From an uncultured Bacteroidales bacterium (GTDB taxonomy: Bacteria; Bacteroidota; Bacteroidia; Bacteroidales; Bacteroidaceae), in contig CACZJU010000003.1 of the NCBI GenBank assembly GCA_902781515.1, positions 51,512 to 115,511 on the forward strand: a stretch of DNA of 64,000 nt. Reading direction: 5' to 3'. Under the pieces are notes generated by a model. That model did no database searches and was not told the DNA's origin. It saw only the letters and a list, made by a program, of their open reading frames with translations. Made by a program: the position numbers and the translations under genes. Below, one piece after another: positions 17,198 through 27,400 of this stretch. Numbering within the stretch: position 1 is the first letter of the stretch; the number at the start of each line of letters is the position of its first letter.

Positions 17198-18475
17198 TTA
17201 GAACATTTGTTGTATTCGCTGAATACCTGCCACGAGGGCATCAACTTCCTCGCGCGTATTATATAAAGCAAACGAAGCACGGCAGGTGCCTTCTATACCC
17301 AAGCGGTGCATAAGCGGTTCGGCACAATGATGTCCAGTACGAACTGCAATGCCCAAACGGTCGAGCAAAGTACCCATATCGAGGTGATGAATATCCCCAA
17401 CCTGGAAACTAATTACAGCATCGTGCTGGTTGATATCCTTAGGACCATAAATCTTCATGCCTGGAATTTCCATCATGCGATGCATAGCGTAGGCTGTGAG
17501 GTCCTTCTCGTGTGCTTCGATAAATTCGAAACCTACAGAACTGACGTAGTCGAGGGCGCGAGCAAGACCTGTGCTGGCAACATAATCGGGCGTGCCGGCT
17601 TCAAATTTATAGGGAAGTTGGTTGAAGGTTGTATGCTCAAACGATACTGTCTTAATCATTTCGCCACCACCCATGTAAGGGGGAATGCGGTCGAGCCACT
17701 CTTCCTTGCCATAGAGAACACCTATACCTGTAGGACCGTAAATCTTATGACCACTGAAAGCAAAAAAATCACAATCGAGGTCCTGAACGTCAACCTTGAA
17801 ATGAGGAGTGCTCTGTGCTCCGTCAACAAGTACTGGAACCCCATGAGAATGTGCAATGCGAATGATTTCCTTTACTGGGTTTATAGTACCCAAGACGTTG
17901 CTGACGTGGGTGATGCTGACAATCTTTGTCCGCTCGTTGAAGTAACTATCGATGAAATCGAGACATACAGTGCCTTCGTCAGTTATAGGAAGAACGCGAA
18001 TCTTAATGCCCTGCCGCTGTTGGAGTAACTGCCACGAGACGATGTTGCTGTGGTGCTCCATCTCTGTGATAAGGACTTCGTCGCCCTCCTTCATAAATGC
18101 CTGACCGAAACAAGAAGCCACCAGATTGATACTCTCTGTGGTACCACGTGTAAAGACTATCTCACTCGTACTACGGGCATTCAGGAAACGACGTACAGTT
18201 TCGCGAGCGCCCTCATGGAGGTCGGTTGCCTGTTGAGAAAGGAAATGCACACCACGATGCACGTTGGCATTCACATTATAATACTCCTCTACCATAGACT
18301 CAACCACCTGGTACGGTTTCTGCGTCGTAGCAGCATTATCGAGATAAACGAGCGGATATTTGTCGTATATCTTACGAGACAGGATGGGGAAGTCGTTTCG
18401 AATGGAGACCCCTCTCCCTACCTCCCCCGAGGGGGAGGAGTAGTCATAACTGCTGATTATATTTTTCTTCATCAT
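17198..18475 (-). CDS. sufS: Cysteine desulfurase, SufS type
   Basis: 425 residues. A class V aminotransferase fold with the SufS N-terminal block [11 protein letters not shown], the PLP lysine in [11 protein letters not shown], and the catalytic Cys in [11 protein letters not shown]. It removes sulfur from L-cysteine as an enzyme persulfide for Fe-S cluster assembly on SufBCD. The start is either Met of the MMKK pair (18475 or 18472). About 12 residues near the N-terminus ([12 protein letters not shown]) are encoded by GC-rich palindrome copy B, inserted in frame just ahead of the usual SIRNDFPIL start region. No sufE or sufU is visible in the window. Confidence 0.95.
   Translation of the reverse strand: MMKKNIISSYDYSSPSGEVGRGVSIRNDFPILSRKIYDKYPLVYLDNAATTQKPYQVVESMVEEYYNVNANVHRGVHFLSQQATDLHEGARETVRRFLNARSTSEIVFTRGTTESINLVASCFGQAFMKEGDEVLITEMEHHSNIVSWQLLQQRQGIKIRVLPITDEGTVCLDFIDSYFNERTKIVSITHVSNVLGTINPVKEIIRIAHSHGVPVLVDGAQSTPHFKVDVQDLDCDFFAFSGHKIYGPTGIGVLYGKEEWLDRIPPYMGGGEMIKTVSFEHTTFNQLPYKFEAGTPDYVASTGLARALDYVSSVGFEFIEAHEKDLTAYAMHRMMEIPGMKIYGPKDINQHDAVISFQVGDIHHLDMGTLLDRLGIAVRTGHHCAEPLMHRLGIEGTCRASFALYNTREEVDALVAGIQRIQQMF
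18408..18443. repeat. GC-rich palindromic repeat, copy B (inside sufS)
   Basis: A perfect palindrome CCTCCCCC (18421-18428), GA, GGGGGAGG (18431-18438), with the family flank GAGTAG. It is translated in frame as part of the SufS N-terminus. Confidence 0.75.
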
Positions 18476-18502
18476 GCTATTACCTTTATGCCCGTGTATA
18501 TT

Positions 18503-18534
18503 CCCTCCCCTCGGGGAGGGGAAGGGGTAGGGGT
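18503..18534. repeat. GC-rich palindromic repeat, copy C (sufD-sufS gap)
   Basis: CCCTCCCC (18503-18510), TC, GGGGAGGG (18513-18520), then GAAGGGGTAGGGGTA. It fills the gap between the sufD stop and the sufS start. Confidence 0.75.
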
Positions 18535-18537
18535 ATT

Positions 18538-19956
18538 TTATTTACAGAGTTTACAGCCTTCGCACTTAGAGAGTTGACCTTCGGTCTTCCTCTCTCGCGA
18601 CTCGGCAATGCTCGAATGAATTTGGCATTGCTCTCGCTGCTCCATCGTTTGACCACGGAAACGCTTTTCCACGAGGTAGTGGAGACGGTCGCGGAGGGGT
18701 TCGAGACGTATGCTGTCGAGAACCTCGCCAACGAAAGCGAACTTCAGTAACATTCGAGCCTCATCGAGAGGAATACCGCGCTGACGCATATAGAACAGAG
18801 CCTGTTCATTGAGTTGACCAACCGTACTACCATGCGAGCACTTAACATCATCGGCATAGATTTCGAGCATAGGCTGAGTGTACATGCGCGCCGTATCCGT
18901 TGCAACAAGATTGGCATTCGTTTCCTGAGAAGTTGTCTTCTGGGCTCCCTCACGGACGAGAACACGTCCTGCAAAAGCACCCAATGCCTCGCCGTCAAGA
19001 ACATATTTATATAGTTCGGTACTCTGACAATTGGGTACACGATGGTCGATAAGAGTATTATTATCTACATGCTGCTGTTTGTCAGCGACCACACAACCAT
19101 ACATCTTTGTTTCGGCATATTCGCCACTGAGGGTAACATCCGTACGATTGCGAGTCATTCCGTTATGCAACGTCAGATTATCGATAGTTGTAGTGCTGGA
19201 ACGCTGCTGATCTACATACATGTTTGCAAAACGATGGCTCTTTACATGTGTCTCCTCCAGTTCATACAGTTCCAGATGAGCATTTTCGCCAACATAGACC
19301 TCACTGACTTGAGTCGCCAAGAACTGGTGGTCGTCAATGGCATGATCGCAGAATAATAATTTAACGTCTGCACCATTCTCCACCACGATAAGGACACGAC
19401 GATTTACCATCAAATCGACATCTGCCCGCAGTATGTTTATTATCTGTAGAGGACGCTCAACAATAGTGTTCCTGGGAACATAAATAAAGAGGCCATCCTG
19501 ACAGAACATCGTATTTAAGGCATTCAGGCCATCCTTGCTACTACGTGCCAAACGACCGTATCTTCCCTCGATTAAATGGGGATATTTTATAGCCGCCTCA
19601 GCAAGGGACATCACCAATACACCATCAGGTAACGAAGCCTTAGGCAGCACCTTATCATAGAAGCGGTCGTTGACTACAAAGTATAGCGAAGTGCTCAGAT
19701 TGGGAACATCACAACGGAACACTTCATAAGGATTAACGGGAATATCTATGTGTTGAAGGTTCAAACCATAATCTGGAGCAAAAGCCTCAGCCACATTCGT
19801 ATATTTGTATCGCTCTAACTTCTGTGTTGGAAAACCCAGATGGCAGAAATCATTATAAGCCTGTTCGCGAGGTTCATTAAGCAGGGCTGCTGAATGCTCG
19901 TTTATCATTCCGCGACACTGCTCATATAGTTCAATATATTGCTTCTCGGCTATCAT
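18538..19956 (-). CDS. sufD: Fe-S cluster assembly protein SufD
   Basis: 472 residues. A SufB/SufD-family beta-helix protein: KLERYKYTNV near the N-terminus, and the C-terminal helical block DDVKCSHGSTVGQLNEQALFYMRQRGI with the conserved His. It forms the scaffold with SufB and SufC. Its start overlaps the sufC stop by 4 bp. The C-terminus is odd. After VEKRFRG about 26 residues (QTMEQREQCQIHSSIAESRE and on) are encoded by palindromic DNA (GCAATGC/GCATTGC arms at 18605-18631), and the protein then ends LSKCEGCKLCK with a CxxCxxC tail. The middle part is probably an in-frame repeat insertion. Confidence 0.92.
   Translation of the reverse strand: MIAEKQYIELYEQCRGMINEHSAALLNEPREQAYNDFCHLGFPTQKLERYKYTNVAEAFAPDYGLNLQHIDIPVNPYEVFRCDVPNLSTSLYFVVNDRFYDKVLPKASLPDGVLVMSLAEAAIKYPHLIEGRYGRLARSSKDGLNALNTMFCQDGLFIYVPRNTIVERPLQIINILRADVDLMVNRRVLIVVENGADVKLLFCDHAIDDHQFLATQVSEVYVGENAHLELYELEETHVKSHRFANMYVDQQRSSTTTIDNLTLHNGMTRNRTDVTLSGEYAETKMYGCVVADKQQHVDNNTLIDHRVPNCQSTELYKYVLDGEALGAFAGRVLVREGAQKTTSQETNANLVATDTARMYTQPMLEIYADDVKCSHGSTVGQLNEQALFYMRQRGIPLDEARMLLKFAFVGEVLDSIRLEPLRDRLHYLVEKRFRGQTMEQREQCQIHSSIAESRERKTEGQLSKCEGCKLCK
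18576..18631. repeat. Palindromic insertion in the sufD 3' end
   Basis: It contains GACC-TTC-GGTC (18576-18586) and the inverted pair GCAATGC (18605-18611) and GCATTGC (18625-18631). Its translation separates the conserved SufD body from the CxxCxxC tail. The outer limits of the inserted piece cannot be set by eye; about 78 bp is likely. Confidence 0.5.
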
Positions 19957-20699
19957 GATTCTTTTACAAATTGGTCGAAGCCCTCATTCTCAATCATCGT
20001 TGCCACCTCTGGACCACCAGTATGAACAATCTGACCATTTATGAGCACATGGATGATATCGGGCTTAAGATAGTCGAGCAAGCGTTGATAGTGAGTAATT
20101 ACAAGAGCCGAGGTTTCAGGCTTACGCAACTTGTTAAATCCTTCAGCTACAATGCGCAAGGCATCAACATCAAGACCTGAATCCGTTTCGTCGAGAATGG
20201 TGAATGTTGGCTCCAGCATAGCCATCTGGAAGATTTCATTACGTTTCTTCTCACCACCTGAGAACCCTTCGTTCACACTGCGGTTGGCAAGTTTACTGTC
20301 AAGTTCCACAATCCTACGACGCTCACGCATCAGTTTCAGAAACTCTGTAGCAGGTATAGGTTCCAGACCCTGAGCCTTTCGCTTGGCATTCAGAGCTGCA
20401 CGCATGAAGTTGTTCATAGACACACCTGGAATCTCTACTGGCTGTTGAAACGACAGGAATATGCCGGCATGGGCACGTTCCTCTGGAGCCATAGCCAGAA
20501 GGTCCTGTCCGTTGAACATGATGCTGCCTTGTGTCACTTCATAAGCAGGATGCCCCACAATTATATTCGACAGGGTAGACTTACCTGCTCCGTTCTGTCC
20601 CATCAAGGCATGTACCTCACCGTCGTTGACAGTAAGGTTTATTCCCTTTAATATTTCCTTGCCATTAATGCTGGCATGTAAATCTCTTATCTCAAGCAT
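19953..20699 (-). CDS. sufC: Fe-S cluster assembly ATPase SufC
   Basis: 248 residues. An ABC ATPase without membrane segments: Walker A GQNGAGKST, Q-loop LSFQQPVEIPG, signature SGGEKKRNE (the SufC form), Walker B FTILDETDSGLD, switch His in VITHYQR. It powers the SufBCD scaffold. It overlaps sufD by 4 bp and follows sufB after 43 bp. Confidence 0.97.
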   Translation of the reverse strand: MLEIRDLHASINGKEILKGINLTVNDGEVHALMGQNGAGKSTLSNIIVGHPAYEVTQGSIMFNGQDLLAMAPEERAHAGIFLSFQQPVEIPGVSMNNFMRAALNAKRKAQGLEPIPATEFLKLMRERRRIVELDSKLANRSVNEGFSGGEKKRNEIFQMAMLEPTFTILDETDSGLDVDALRIVAEGFNKLRKPETSALVITHYQRLLDYLKPDIIHVLINGQIVHTGGPEVATMIENEGFDQFVKES

Positions 20700-20709
20700 T
20701 GTTATACTG

Positions 20710-20742
20710 ACTAATTAAGAATTAAGAGTTAAGAATTAAAAA
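20710..20742. repeat. AATTAAGA-type spacer between sufB and sufC
   Basis: A short run of AATTAAGA/AGTTAAGA/AATTAAAA units, the same class as at 4565-4607. Confidence 0.55.
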
Positions 20743-22197
20743 TTAGCCTACGGCCCCTTCAAGGCTGACACCAAGTAGTTTTTGGGCTTCTGCTGCAAAT
20801 TCCATAGGTAACTTGTTCAGAACGTCTTTTGCATATCCATTGACGATAAGTCCCACAGCATCTTCAAGGGGAATTCCACGTTGATTGCAGTAAAAGAGCT
20901 GGTCTTCGGATATCTTGCTCGTTGTGGCTTCGTGCTCCACTACCGCTGTTGGATTCTGCACGTCCATATAAGGGAATGTATGAGCTCCGCACTTGTCGCC
21001 AAGCAACAACGAGTCGCATGAGGAATAGTTACGGGCTCCGTCGGCATGTTTGCCAACCTTCACCAGTCCTCGATAAGCATTCTGACTGCGTCCTGCACTG
21101 ATACCTTTACTTATTATAGTACTCTTGGTGTTCTTACCCAGATGTATCATTTTCGTACCAGTATCAGCCTGCTGAAAGTTGTTGGTAAGAGCTACGCTAT
21201 AGAATTCGGCTTGACTGCCATCACCTGAGAGTACACAACTGGGGTATTTCCAAGTTATAGCACTACCCGTTTCCACCTGTGTCCATGAGAGTCGGCTGTT
21301 CCGTCCACGCAGATGTCCGCGTTTCGTTACCAGATTCAGCACTCCGCCTTTACCTTCCTTGTCACCAGGGTACCAATTCTGTACAGTAGAATACTTCACT
21401 TCTGCATTCTCCATGACCACTATCTCCACTATGGCTGCATGAAGTTGATTCTCGTCGCGCATAGGTGCTGTACACCCTTCGAGATAAGATACATAGGCAT
21501 CATCGTCACATACTATGAGTGTACGTTCGAACTGACCTGTTCCACGGGCATTGATGCGGAAGTATGTACTCAGTTCCATCGGACAACGCACACCCTTAGG
21601 AATATATACGAAAGAGCCATCCGAGAATACTGCCGAATTGAGTGCAGCAAAGAAATTGTCGCGATAAGGAACAACGGAACCCAAATACTGACGTACAAGG
21701 TCTGGATGTTCGCGTACTGCCTCACTGATACTGCAGAAGATGATTCCCATCTCTTTCAGGCGCTCGCGGAAAGTGGTTTTAACAGATACTGAGTCCATAA
21801 CAGCATCTACTGCCATACCACTCAATGCCATACGTTCCTCCAAAGGAATGCCCAATTTATCGAAGGTTTTCATCAGTTCAGGATCTATATCTCCTTGTTT
21901 CCCTCCGACGGGAGACTTTGCAGTAGGGTCGGCGTAATAAGAGATGTCCTGATAGTCTATTTCTGGCATGTTGAGGTGTCCCCAAGTGGGTTCTTTTAGA
22001 GTCTGCCAATAACGGAACGCCTTCAAACGGAAGTCGAGAAGCCACTCTGGCTCTCCTTTCTTATAGGAAATAAGCCTTACAACATCTTCATTAAGACCCT
22101 TTTCTATAATGTCGGTCTTAACGTCCGTCGTGAAGCCGTACTCGTACTTCTTGTCAGCAATCTCCTGTATAAGCGTTTGCTCGTTATTCTTCTCCAT
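20743..22197 (-). CDS. sufB: Fe-S cluster assembly protein SufB
   Basis: 484 residues from ATG at 22197 ([13 protein letters not shown]); the longer frame from 22245 lies within cvpA. Typical SufB blocks: [53 protein letters not shown], and the cluster-associated [20 protein letters not shown]. It is the main scaffold subunit on which Fe-S clusters are built from SufS-derived sulfur. Its first 14 bp overlap the end of the CvpA-family gene, placing the suf genes in the rimP-nusA-infB operon. Confidence 0.97.
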   Translation of the reverse strand: MEKNNEQTLIQEIADKKYEYGFTTDVKTDIIEKGLNEDVVRLISYKKGEPEWLLDFRLKAFRYWQTLKEPTWGHLNMPEIDYQDISYYADPTAKSPVGGKQGDIDPELMKTFDKLGIPLEERMALSGMAVDAVMDSVSVKTTFRERLKEMGIIFCSISEAVREHPDLVRQYLGSVVPYRDNFFAALNSAVFSDGSFVYIPKGVRCPMELSTYFRINARGTGQFERTLIVCDDDAYVSYLEGCTAPMRDENQLHAAIVEIVVMENAEVKYSTVQNWYPGDKEGKGGVLNLVTKRGHLRGRNSRLSWTQVETGSAITWKYPSCVLSGDGSQAEFYSVALTNNFQQADTGTKMIHLGKNTKSTIISKGISAGRSQNAYRGLVKVGKHADGARNYSSCDSLLLGDKCGAHTFPYMDVQNPTAVVEHEATTSKISEDQLFYCNQRGIPLEDAVGLIVNGYAKDVLNKLPMEFAAEAQKLLGVSLEGAVG

Positions 22198-22627
22198 GCT
22201 CCTCGTTATTAATATCTGGGAACAACAAGTTTGGTACAGACTCAAGTACTTTTACCACAGGACTCTGGTCTATTTTATGCTTTACCTCGCGTACATAATC
22301 GATGGCAAGAATTACACATCCTAATAGAAAGGCAAACTTTATGAATCCGGCTGCAGCGCCCAACATTTTATTCATCGTTCCTATAATCAGTATCTCGTCG
22401 AGTAACTTTGTTATCAACCATGCCACCAAGCCTAAAGCTAAAGGTATGCATATCCATATCAAAAGAAAGCCCAGCACTCCCACTTGGGACTGCTGGTACA
22501 TACGATATGCAATGTAGAAACCGATAAATATGCCTGTGAAGGAAATGACCTCCTTAACAAGGCCATTCCTCCATCCACGCCATGCTCCGTAGAGCAATAT
22601 CGCCAGACATAAAAGTTCTACTATCAC
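22184..22627 (-). CDS. CvpA-family membrane protein
   Basis: 147 residues with four hydrophobic segments (about 2-17, 25-42, 50-72, 90-107), typical of the CvpA/colicin V production family. In Bacteroidetes the family is often found between infB and the suf genes. Its role is unclear; in enterobacteria CvpA affects envelope robustness and purF expression. The start overlaps the infB stop by 4 bp (22624-22627) and the end overlaps the sufB start by 14 bp, so it is translationally coupled on both sides. Confidence 0.8.
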   Translation of the reverse strand: MIVELLCLAILLYGAWRGWRNGLVKEVISFTGIFIGFYIAYRMYQQSQVGVLGFLLIWICIPLALGLVAWLITKLLDEILIIGTMNKMLGAAAGFIKFAFLLGCVILAIDYVREVKHKIDQSPVVKVLESVPNLLFPDINNEEHGEE

Positions 22628-25437
22628 AACTTTGCTTTAATCTCGATTTCCTGGAAGGTCTCAAGAATGTCACCCTCACGCAGATCGTTGTAGTTGACAA
22701 GTGAGATACCGCATTCGAAATTGGTGGTAACCTCCTTCACATCATCCTTGAAACGCTTCAAAGCATTGATTTCACCAGTATGGACAACGATACCATCGCG
22801 TATGACACGGGCCTTGTTCGTACGACTAACCTTACCCTCGATAACATAGGCACCGGCAACGGTTCCGACCTTCGAGATATGGTAAACCTGACGAACTTCG
22901 ACCTGGGCTGTAACCTCCTCCTTGATCTCAGGCGAAAGCATACCCTCCATTGCGTCGCGAACCTCCTCAATAGCATCGTAGATGACACTGTAGGTGCGAA
23001 TATCCACACCTTCCTGCTCTGCCAACTTGCGGGCAGCAGCTGAAGGACGAACCTGGAAGGCAACGATGATGGCATCGGATGCAGCTGCCAGGTTTACATC
23101 ATTTTCACTAATCTGACCTACACTCTTCTGAATGACATTGACCTGAATCTTCTCCGTAGAGAGCTTCAGCAACGAGTCGCTTAAAGCCTCGATAGAACCA
23201 TCCACGTCACCCTTGACGATGATGTTAAGTTCCTTGAAGTTTCCGAGAGCGATACGACGACCGATTTCATTCAAGTCAACACGCTTCATTGTACGCAAGC
23301 CCTGTTCGCGAGCCAGTTGCTCACGTTTTGTAGCAATCTCGCGAGCTTCCTGATCGCTGTCCATTACATGGAAAGCATCACCAGCCGTAGGTGCTCCGTT
23401 AAGACCCAGTATGGTAGCAGCTTGAGAAGGACCGATTTCCTTTACACGCTGTCCACGTTCGTTGAACATTGCCTTAACACGACCATAGGTGGTACCAGCC
23501 AGCATTATATCGCCCACATGAAGTGTACCATTGCTGCAGAGTACTGTAGCCACATATCCACGACCCTTATCAAGAGAAGATTCAATGACGGTACCAGTAC
23601 CTTTGCGGTTGGGATTAGCCTTCAAATCGAGCATCTCGGCTTCCAAAAGAACCTTCTCAAGCAGTTCCTTAACACCAATACCCTTCTTTGCACTGATGTC
23701 CTGGCTCTGGTACTTACCACCCCAGTCCTCAACGAGGAAGTTCATATTCGCCAGACCTTCCTTAATCTTATCAGGATTAGCAGAGGGCTTATCAATCTTA
23801 TTGATGGCAAACACTATGGGAACATTTGCAGCCATAGCATGATTGATGGCTTCCTTGGTCTGCGGCATGATGTCGTCGTCGGCAGCTACTATGATGATGG
23901 CAATATCGGTAACCTGAGCACCACGTGCACGCATAGCGGTAAATGCCTCGTGACCAGGGGTGTCGAGGAATGTTACGTGACGACCGTCTTCCAACTTCAC
24001 GTTGTAGGCACCGATGTGCTGAGTAATACCACCGGCCTCACCGGCAATTACGTTGGTCTGACGAATGTAGTCGAGCAGAGAGGTCTTACCGTGATCGACA
24101 TGACCCATCACAGTAACGATGGGAGCACGTGGTTGCAGGTCTTCTTCGCTGTCCTCCTCTTCCACTACAGCCTCGCTTACTTCTGCACTTACATATTCTG
24201 TTGTATATCCGTATTCCTCGGCAATGAGGTTGATGGTTTCAGCGTCCATACGCTGGTTGATGCTTACCATAATACCTATGCTCATGCATGTACCGATAAT
24301 CTGGGTAACAGGCACGTTCATCATCGTTGCCAATTCGTTGGCAGTAACGAACTCTGTCAACTTCAGCACCTTGCTTTCTGCTGCCTGCTGTTCCAGTTCC
24401 TCCTCCATTCCCTGACGGATGGCATCGCGCTTCTCACGACGATACTTGGCACCCTTGCCCAGCTTGTTGTCCTTGCTGGTCAGGCGAGCCAGAGTCTCGC
24501 GAACCTGCTTTGCAACTTCCTCGTCGCTGACTTCCTGTGGCAGCACGCTCTGCTTCGGCTGGTTCTTCTTTTTCTTCTTACCACCCTGCTGCTGTTGCTG
24601 CTGGTTGTTCTGTTGCTTATTACGGTTCTGGTTATTGTTGGACTGCTGCGACTGCTGGCTGGCAACGGCATTAACATCTACGCGCTGCTGACCAATGCGT
24701 GCACGCTTCTTGCGGTCGCCCTGTTTCTCTTCACGCTCCTTACGCTTCTCCTCCTTCGACTTTTTCTTGGGACGAGTGCTCTGGTTCATAGCTGAAAGGT
24801 CAACATGTCCCAGCACGGTAAGGGTTGGAGCTGCTGTGGTATCCTTCTTCAAACGGAATACGCCGTCTTCAGAAACATCACCGATAGGAGCCTTTTCCTT
24901 CTTCTTGGAAGTAGCGGGCTTAACAGGAGCTTCTGCCGGCTTCGCTTCTTCCACAGCAGGCTGCTGAACTGGCTGTTCGACAACTGGTTCAGATTTCTTC
25001 TCAACAGGTTTCTCTTCTACGGGCTTCTCCACAACTGGTTCAGCCTTTGGCTCGGGCTTGGGCTCGGGCTTGGGTTCTGGTTTTGGCTCAGGTTTCGGCT
25101 CAGGTTTCGGTTCGGCCTTGGGCTTGTTCAAGTCAATCTTGCCCAGCACCTTCGGACCTGTTACATTAACCTTTGTGGTTTCAGCCATTACCTCTTCACG
25201 ACGTGCAGCCTTTTCCTTCTCCTTAGTGGTTTGTCGCTGCTGCTGCATCTCGGTTACTTCCTTGCGCAGACCCTTATCAGGACTGAACTCCTCGAGCAAC
25301 ATATTGTACTGTTCGTCGGTAATGCGACTATTGGGATTAGCCTCCACATCGGCAAAGCCCTTCTTTTGCAGGAACTCGACAGCTGTCTGCAGTCCTACAT
25401 TACATTCTTTGGTTGCTTTATTTAGTCTTACACTCAT
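22624..25437 (-). CDS. infB: Translation initiation factor IF-2
   Basis: 937 residues. The N-terminal IF2_N domain is followed by a long low-complexity linker (about 100-300) with seven PEPK-type repeats and then Q/N- and K/R-rich tracts. The GTPase domain has [12 protein letters not shown] (G1), DTPGHEAF (G3) and AINKIDKP (G4), followed by domains II, III and the C-terminal fMet-tRNA-binding domain. It recruits initiator tRNA to the 30S subunit. Genes rimP and nusA precede it and a CvpA-family gene follows, overlapping by 4 bp. Long frames on the opposite strand here are shadows of the repetitive linker. Confidence 0.97.
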   Translation of the reverse strand: MSVRLNKATKECNVGLQTAVEFLQKKGFADVEANPNSRITDEQYNMLLEEFSPDKGLRKEVTEMQQQRQTTKEKEKAARREEVMAETTKVNVTGPKVLGKIDLNKPKAEPKPEPKPEPKPEPKPEPKPEPKAEPVVEKPVEEKPVEKKSEPVVEQPVQQPAVEEAKPAEAPVKPATSKKKEKAPIGDVSEDGVFRLKKDTTAAPTLTVLGHVDLSAMNQSTRPKKKSKEEKRKEREEKQGDRKKRARIGQQRVDVNAVASQQSQQSNNNQNRNKQQNNQQQQQQGGKKKKKNQPKQSVLPQEVSDEEVAKQVRETLARLTSKDNKLGKGAKYRREKRDAIRQGMEEELEQQAAESKVLKLTEFVTANELATMMNVPVTQIIGTCMSIGIMVSINQRMDAETINLIAEEYGYTTEYVSAEVSEAVVEEEDSEEDLQPRAPIVTVMGHVDHGKTSLLDYIRQTNVIAGEAGGITQHIGAYNVKLEDGRHVTFLDTPGHEAFTAMRARGAQVTDIAIIIVAADDDIMPQTKEAINHAMAANVPIVFAINKIDKPSANPDKIKEGLANMNFLVEDWGGKYQSQDISAKKGIGVKELLEKVLLEAEMLDLKANPNRKGTGTVIESSLDKGRGYVATVLCSNGTLHVGDIMLAGTTYGRVKAMFNERGQRVKEIGPSQAATILGLNGAPTAGDAFHVMDSDQEAREIATKREQLAREQGLRTMKRVDLNEIGRRIALGNFKELNIIVKGDVDGSIEALSDSLLKLSTEKIQVNVIQKSVGQISENDVNLAAASDAIIVAFQVRPSAAARKLAEQEGVDIRTYSVIYDAIEEVRDAMEGMLSPEIKEEVTAQVEVRQVYHISKVGTVAGAYVIEGKVSRTNKARVIRDGIVVHTGEINALKRFKDDVKEVTTNFECGISLVNYNDLREGDILETFQEIEIKAKL

Positions 25438-25487
25438 CGTCTTAAATTATAAATTAAAAATTAAAAATGATTCTCTCACTTTTATCT

Positions 25488-26774
25488 TTAATCTTTATCT
25501 GACGCTTCTTCTTCGTCTTCGAACTCGGCAGCGAGGATGCGCAGTGTCTCGTCCACTGTCTCCTCTTCCAGGTCGGCCTCCTTGATAATCATCTCGCGAG
25601 GTGCACGCAGCACTTGCTGAGCGGTGGTCAGGCCTATCTTCTTGAGTTCCTCGATTACCCAAGGTTCGATTTCATCGCTGAATTCGTCCAAAGCAACGTC
25701 TTCTTCCTCTTCCTCGTTAAGTTCGCGGAATACATCGATGGTGTAACCTGTAAGCATAGAAGCGAGCTTGATGTTGGCACCGCCCTTACCGATAGCCAGA
25801 CTTACCTGATCGGGATTGAGGAACACTTCGGCCTTCTTGGCTTCCTCGTCCAGTTCTACACTGTTGACATTAGCAGGACTAAGAGCACGAGTGATGAAGA
25901 GTTGTGGATTCTGAGTGAAGTTGAGCACATCGATGTTCTCACCACGCAGTTCACGAACGATACCGTGAACACGACTACCCTTAACACCTACGCAGGCTCC
26001 AACTGGATCGATACGCTCGTCGTAGCTCTCTACAGCCACCTTGGCACGCTCGCCAGGAATGCGGGCTACGCGATGAATGGTTATGAGTCCGTCGTTGATT
26101 TCAGGCACCTCGGCTTCCATCAGTCGGCGCAGGAAGTCGGGACATGTACGGCTGAGGATAATCTTGGGATTACCATTAGCGTTGTCAACGCGCAGGATGC
26201 AGGCTCTTACGGTCTCGCCCTTGCGGAAGAAGTCGCCAGGAATCTGTTCCTGCTTGGGAAGCAACAGTTCGTTGCCCTCATCGTCGAGAAGCAGTAGTTC
26301 GCGCTTCCAAACCTGATAGACCTCGCCGCTAACAATTTCACCCACACGGTCCTTATATTGGTTGTACAAGGTATCGTGCTCCAGTTCCAGAATACGGCTT
26401 GCAAGTGTCTGGCGCAGAGTCAGGATGCTACGGCGACCAAACGAACTGAAGTCAACCTGCTGGCTCACTTCCTCGCCTACCTCATAGTCATCCTCAATCT
26501 TACGAGCATCGCTCAGACTGATTTCGCGCTGTGGGTCTGTCACCTGTCCGTCTTCCACAACGGTACGGTTGTGATAGATTTCAAAGTCACCCTTGTCGGG
26601 ATTTACAATCACGTCGTAGTTGTCATCCGAACCATAAGTCTTGGCAATAACACTACGGAAGCACTCCTCGAGCACGCTCACCAATGTGGCGCGGTCGATG
26701 TTCTTCATTTCCTTAAATTCTGCGAAGGATTCAATCAGATTTACTCCTTCTGATGCTTTTGCTTTTGTAGCCAT
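25488..26774 (-). CDS. nusA: Transcription termination/antitermination factor NusA
   Basis: 428 residues: the N-terminal RNA-polymerase-binding domain (to about 130), an S1 domain (RVGEIVSGEVYQVWKRELL), then two KH domains (DPVGACVGVKGSRVHGIVRE and LAIGKGGANIKLASML). The C-terminus has one short helix-hairpin-helix-like segment (LKKIGLTTAQQVL), as in other Bacteroidetes, and an acidic end. It modulates pausing, termination and antitermination. It is the second gene of the rimP operon, 30 bp after rimP. Confidence 0.96.
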   Translation of the reverse strand: MATKAKASEGVNLIESFAEFKEMKNIDRATLVSVLEECFRSVIAKTYGSDDNYDVIVNPDKGDFEIYHNRTVVEDGQVTDPQREISLSDARKIEDDYEVGEEVSQQVDFSSFGRRSILTLRQTLASRILELEHDTLYNQYKDRVGEIVSGEVYQVWKRELLLLDDEGNELLLPKQEQIPGDFFRKGETVRACILRVDNANGNPKIILSRTCPDFLRRLMEAEVPEINDGLITIHRVARIPGERAKVAVESYDERIDPVGACVGVKGSRVHGIVRELRGENIDVLNFTQNPQLFITRALSPANVNSVELDEEAKKAEVFLNPDQVSLAIGKGGANIKLASMLTGYTIDVFRELNEEEEEDVALDEFSDEIEPWVIEELKKIGLTTAQQVLRAPREMIIKEADLEEETVDETLRILAAEFEDEEEASDKD

Positions 26775-26804
26775 CTTTATATTTTACTTTTTAATTTTTA
26801 CTTC

Positions 26805-27272
26805 TTACTTTACCTTTATCAGGTATTTCGTGAAGGCAACTTCCTCGAAGGTGAAGTGCATAGCCACCATCTCCTTGCGAGGACGCTTTGCACCTTCCGG
26901 CTTAACCTTCTGTTCCACTTCCATAGTGAAACCGTTTTCACCAACTTCCAAGAGTGTTCCCTGATACTTGTGTCCGTCGCGAGTTTGTGTTTCCACCATC
27001 TCACCGATGTGGATTTCATACTGCTGACGTACGCGGAAAGGCTGTCCAAGTCCGGCACTGCCCACTTCCAGTTCGTAGTCCTCGTCTTCGCGATTGAGCT
27101 TCGACTCGATGAAACGGCTCAATTCGGCACAGTCCTCAATCCATACGCCCTCGGCATGGTCGATAGTAACCACAATGCAGTCGTCGGCACTGACAGTAAC
27201 ATCAACCAGGAAGTAGTCCTTGCCTTCGAGCCACTCGTTAACAACACTCTCTACAAGATTTTTGTCAATCAT
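26805..27272 (-). CDS. rimP: Ribosome maturation factor RimP
   Basis: 155 residues of the RimP/YhbC family: a KH-like N-terminal domain (VTVSADDCIVVTIDHAEGVW) and the block YELEVGSAGLGQPFRVRQQY, equivalent to the family's LEVSSPGLDRPL, followed by an SH3-like C-terminal domain. It is needed for 30S subunit maturation. First gene of the rimP-nusA-infB-cvpA-suf run. Its promoter (27334-27365) is strong, and the 55-nt leader holds a hairpin. Confidence 0.93.
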   Translation of the reverse strand: MIDKNLVESVVNEWLEGKDYFLVDVTVSADDCIVVTIDHAEGVWIEDCAELSRFIESKLNREDEDYELEVGSAGLGQPFRVRQQYEIHIGEMVETQTRDGHKYQGTLLEVGENGFTMEVEQKVKPEGAKRPRKEMVAMHFTFEEVAFTKYLIKVK

Positions 27273-27294
27273 TTGTATTACTTTTTTTAACGTG

Positions 27295-27324
27295 AAGTGA
27301 GGAACTCTTTCGGGCTCCTCACTT
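27295..27324 (-). promoter_or_regulatory. Leader hairpin of the rimP-nusA-infB transcript
   Basis: Inverted repeat AAGTGAGGA (27295-27303) and TCCTCACTT (27316-27324), placed at the very 5' end of the predicted transcript and 23 nt before the rimP ATG. It could stabilise the 5' end or serve feedback control; no T tract follows on the minus strand, so it is not a plain terminator. Confidence 0.55.
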
Positions 27325-27333
27325 TCAACGCTG

Positions 27334-27365
27334 CAAAATTAGTAAAATTCGAGCAATACACCAAA
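27334..27365 (-). promoter_or_regulatory. Promoter of the rimP-nusA-infB-cvpA-suf run
   Basis: Minus strand: TTTG at 27365-27362, a 20-bp spacer, TAATTTTG at 27341-27334. The predicted start near 27327 gives a leader of about 55 nt. Confidence 0.7.
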
Positions 27366-27400
27366 TATATCTTGGCTTTTGTTATATATACCCTCTAAAA

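Noticed and set aside
23317-24795. 492-residue frame on the plus strand opposite infB
   Set aside because: It is antisense to the conserved IF-2 GTPase and linker; its composition mirrors the infB codons and it has no recognisable domains.
25050-25125. PEPK tandem repeats in infB as a possible phase-variable tract
   Set aside because: Such Pro/Lys/Glu linkers are normal in IF-2, and the 6-bp units are in frame, so changes would not switch the gene off.
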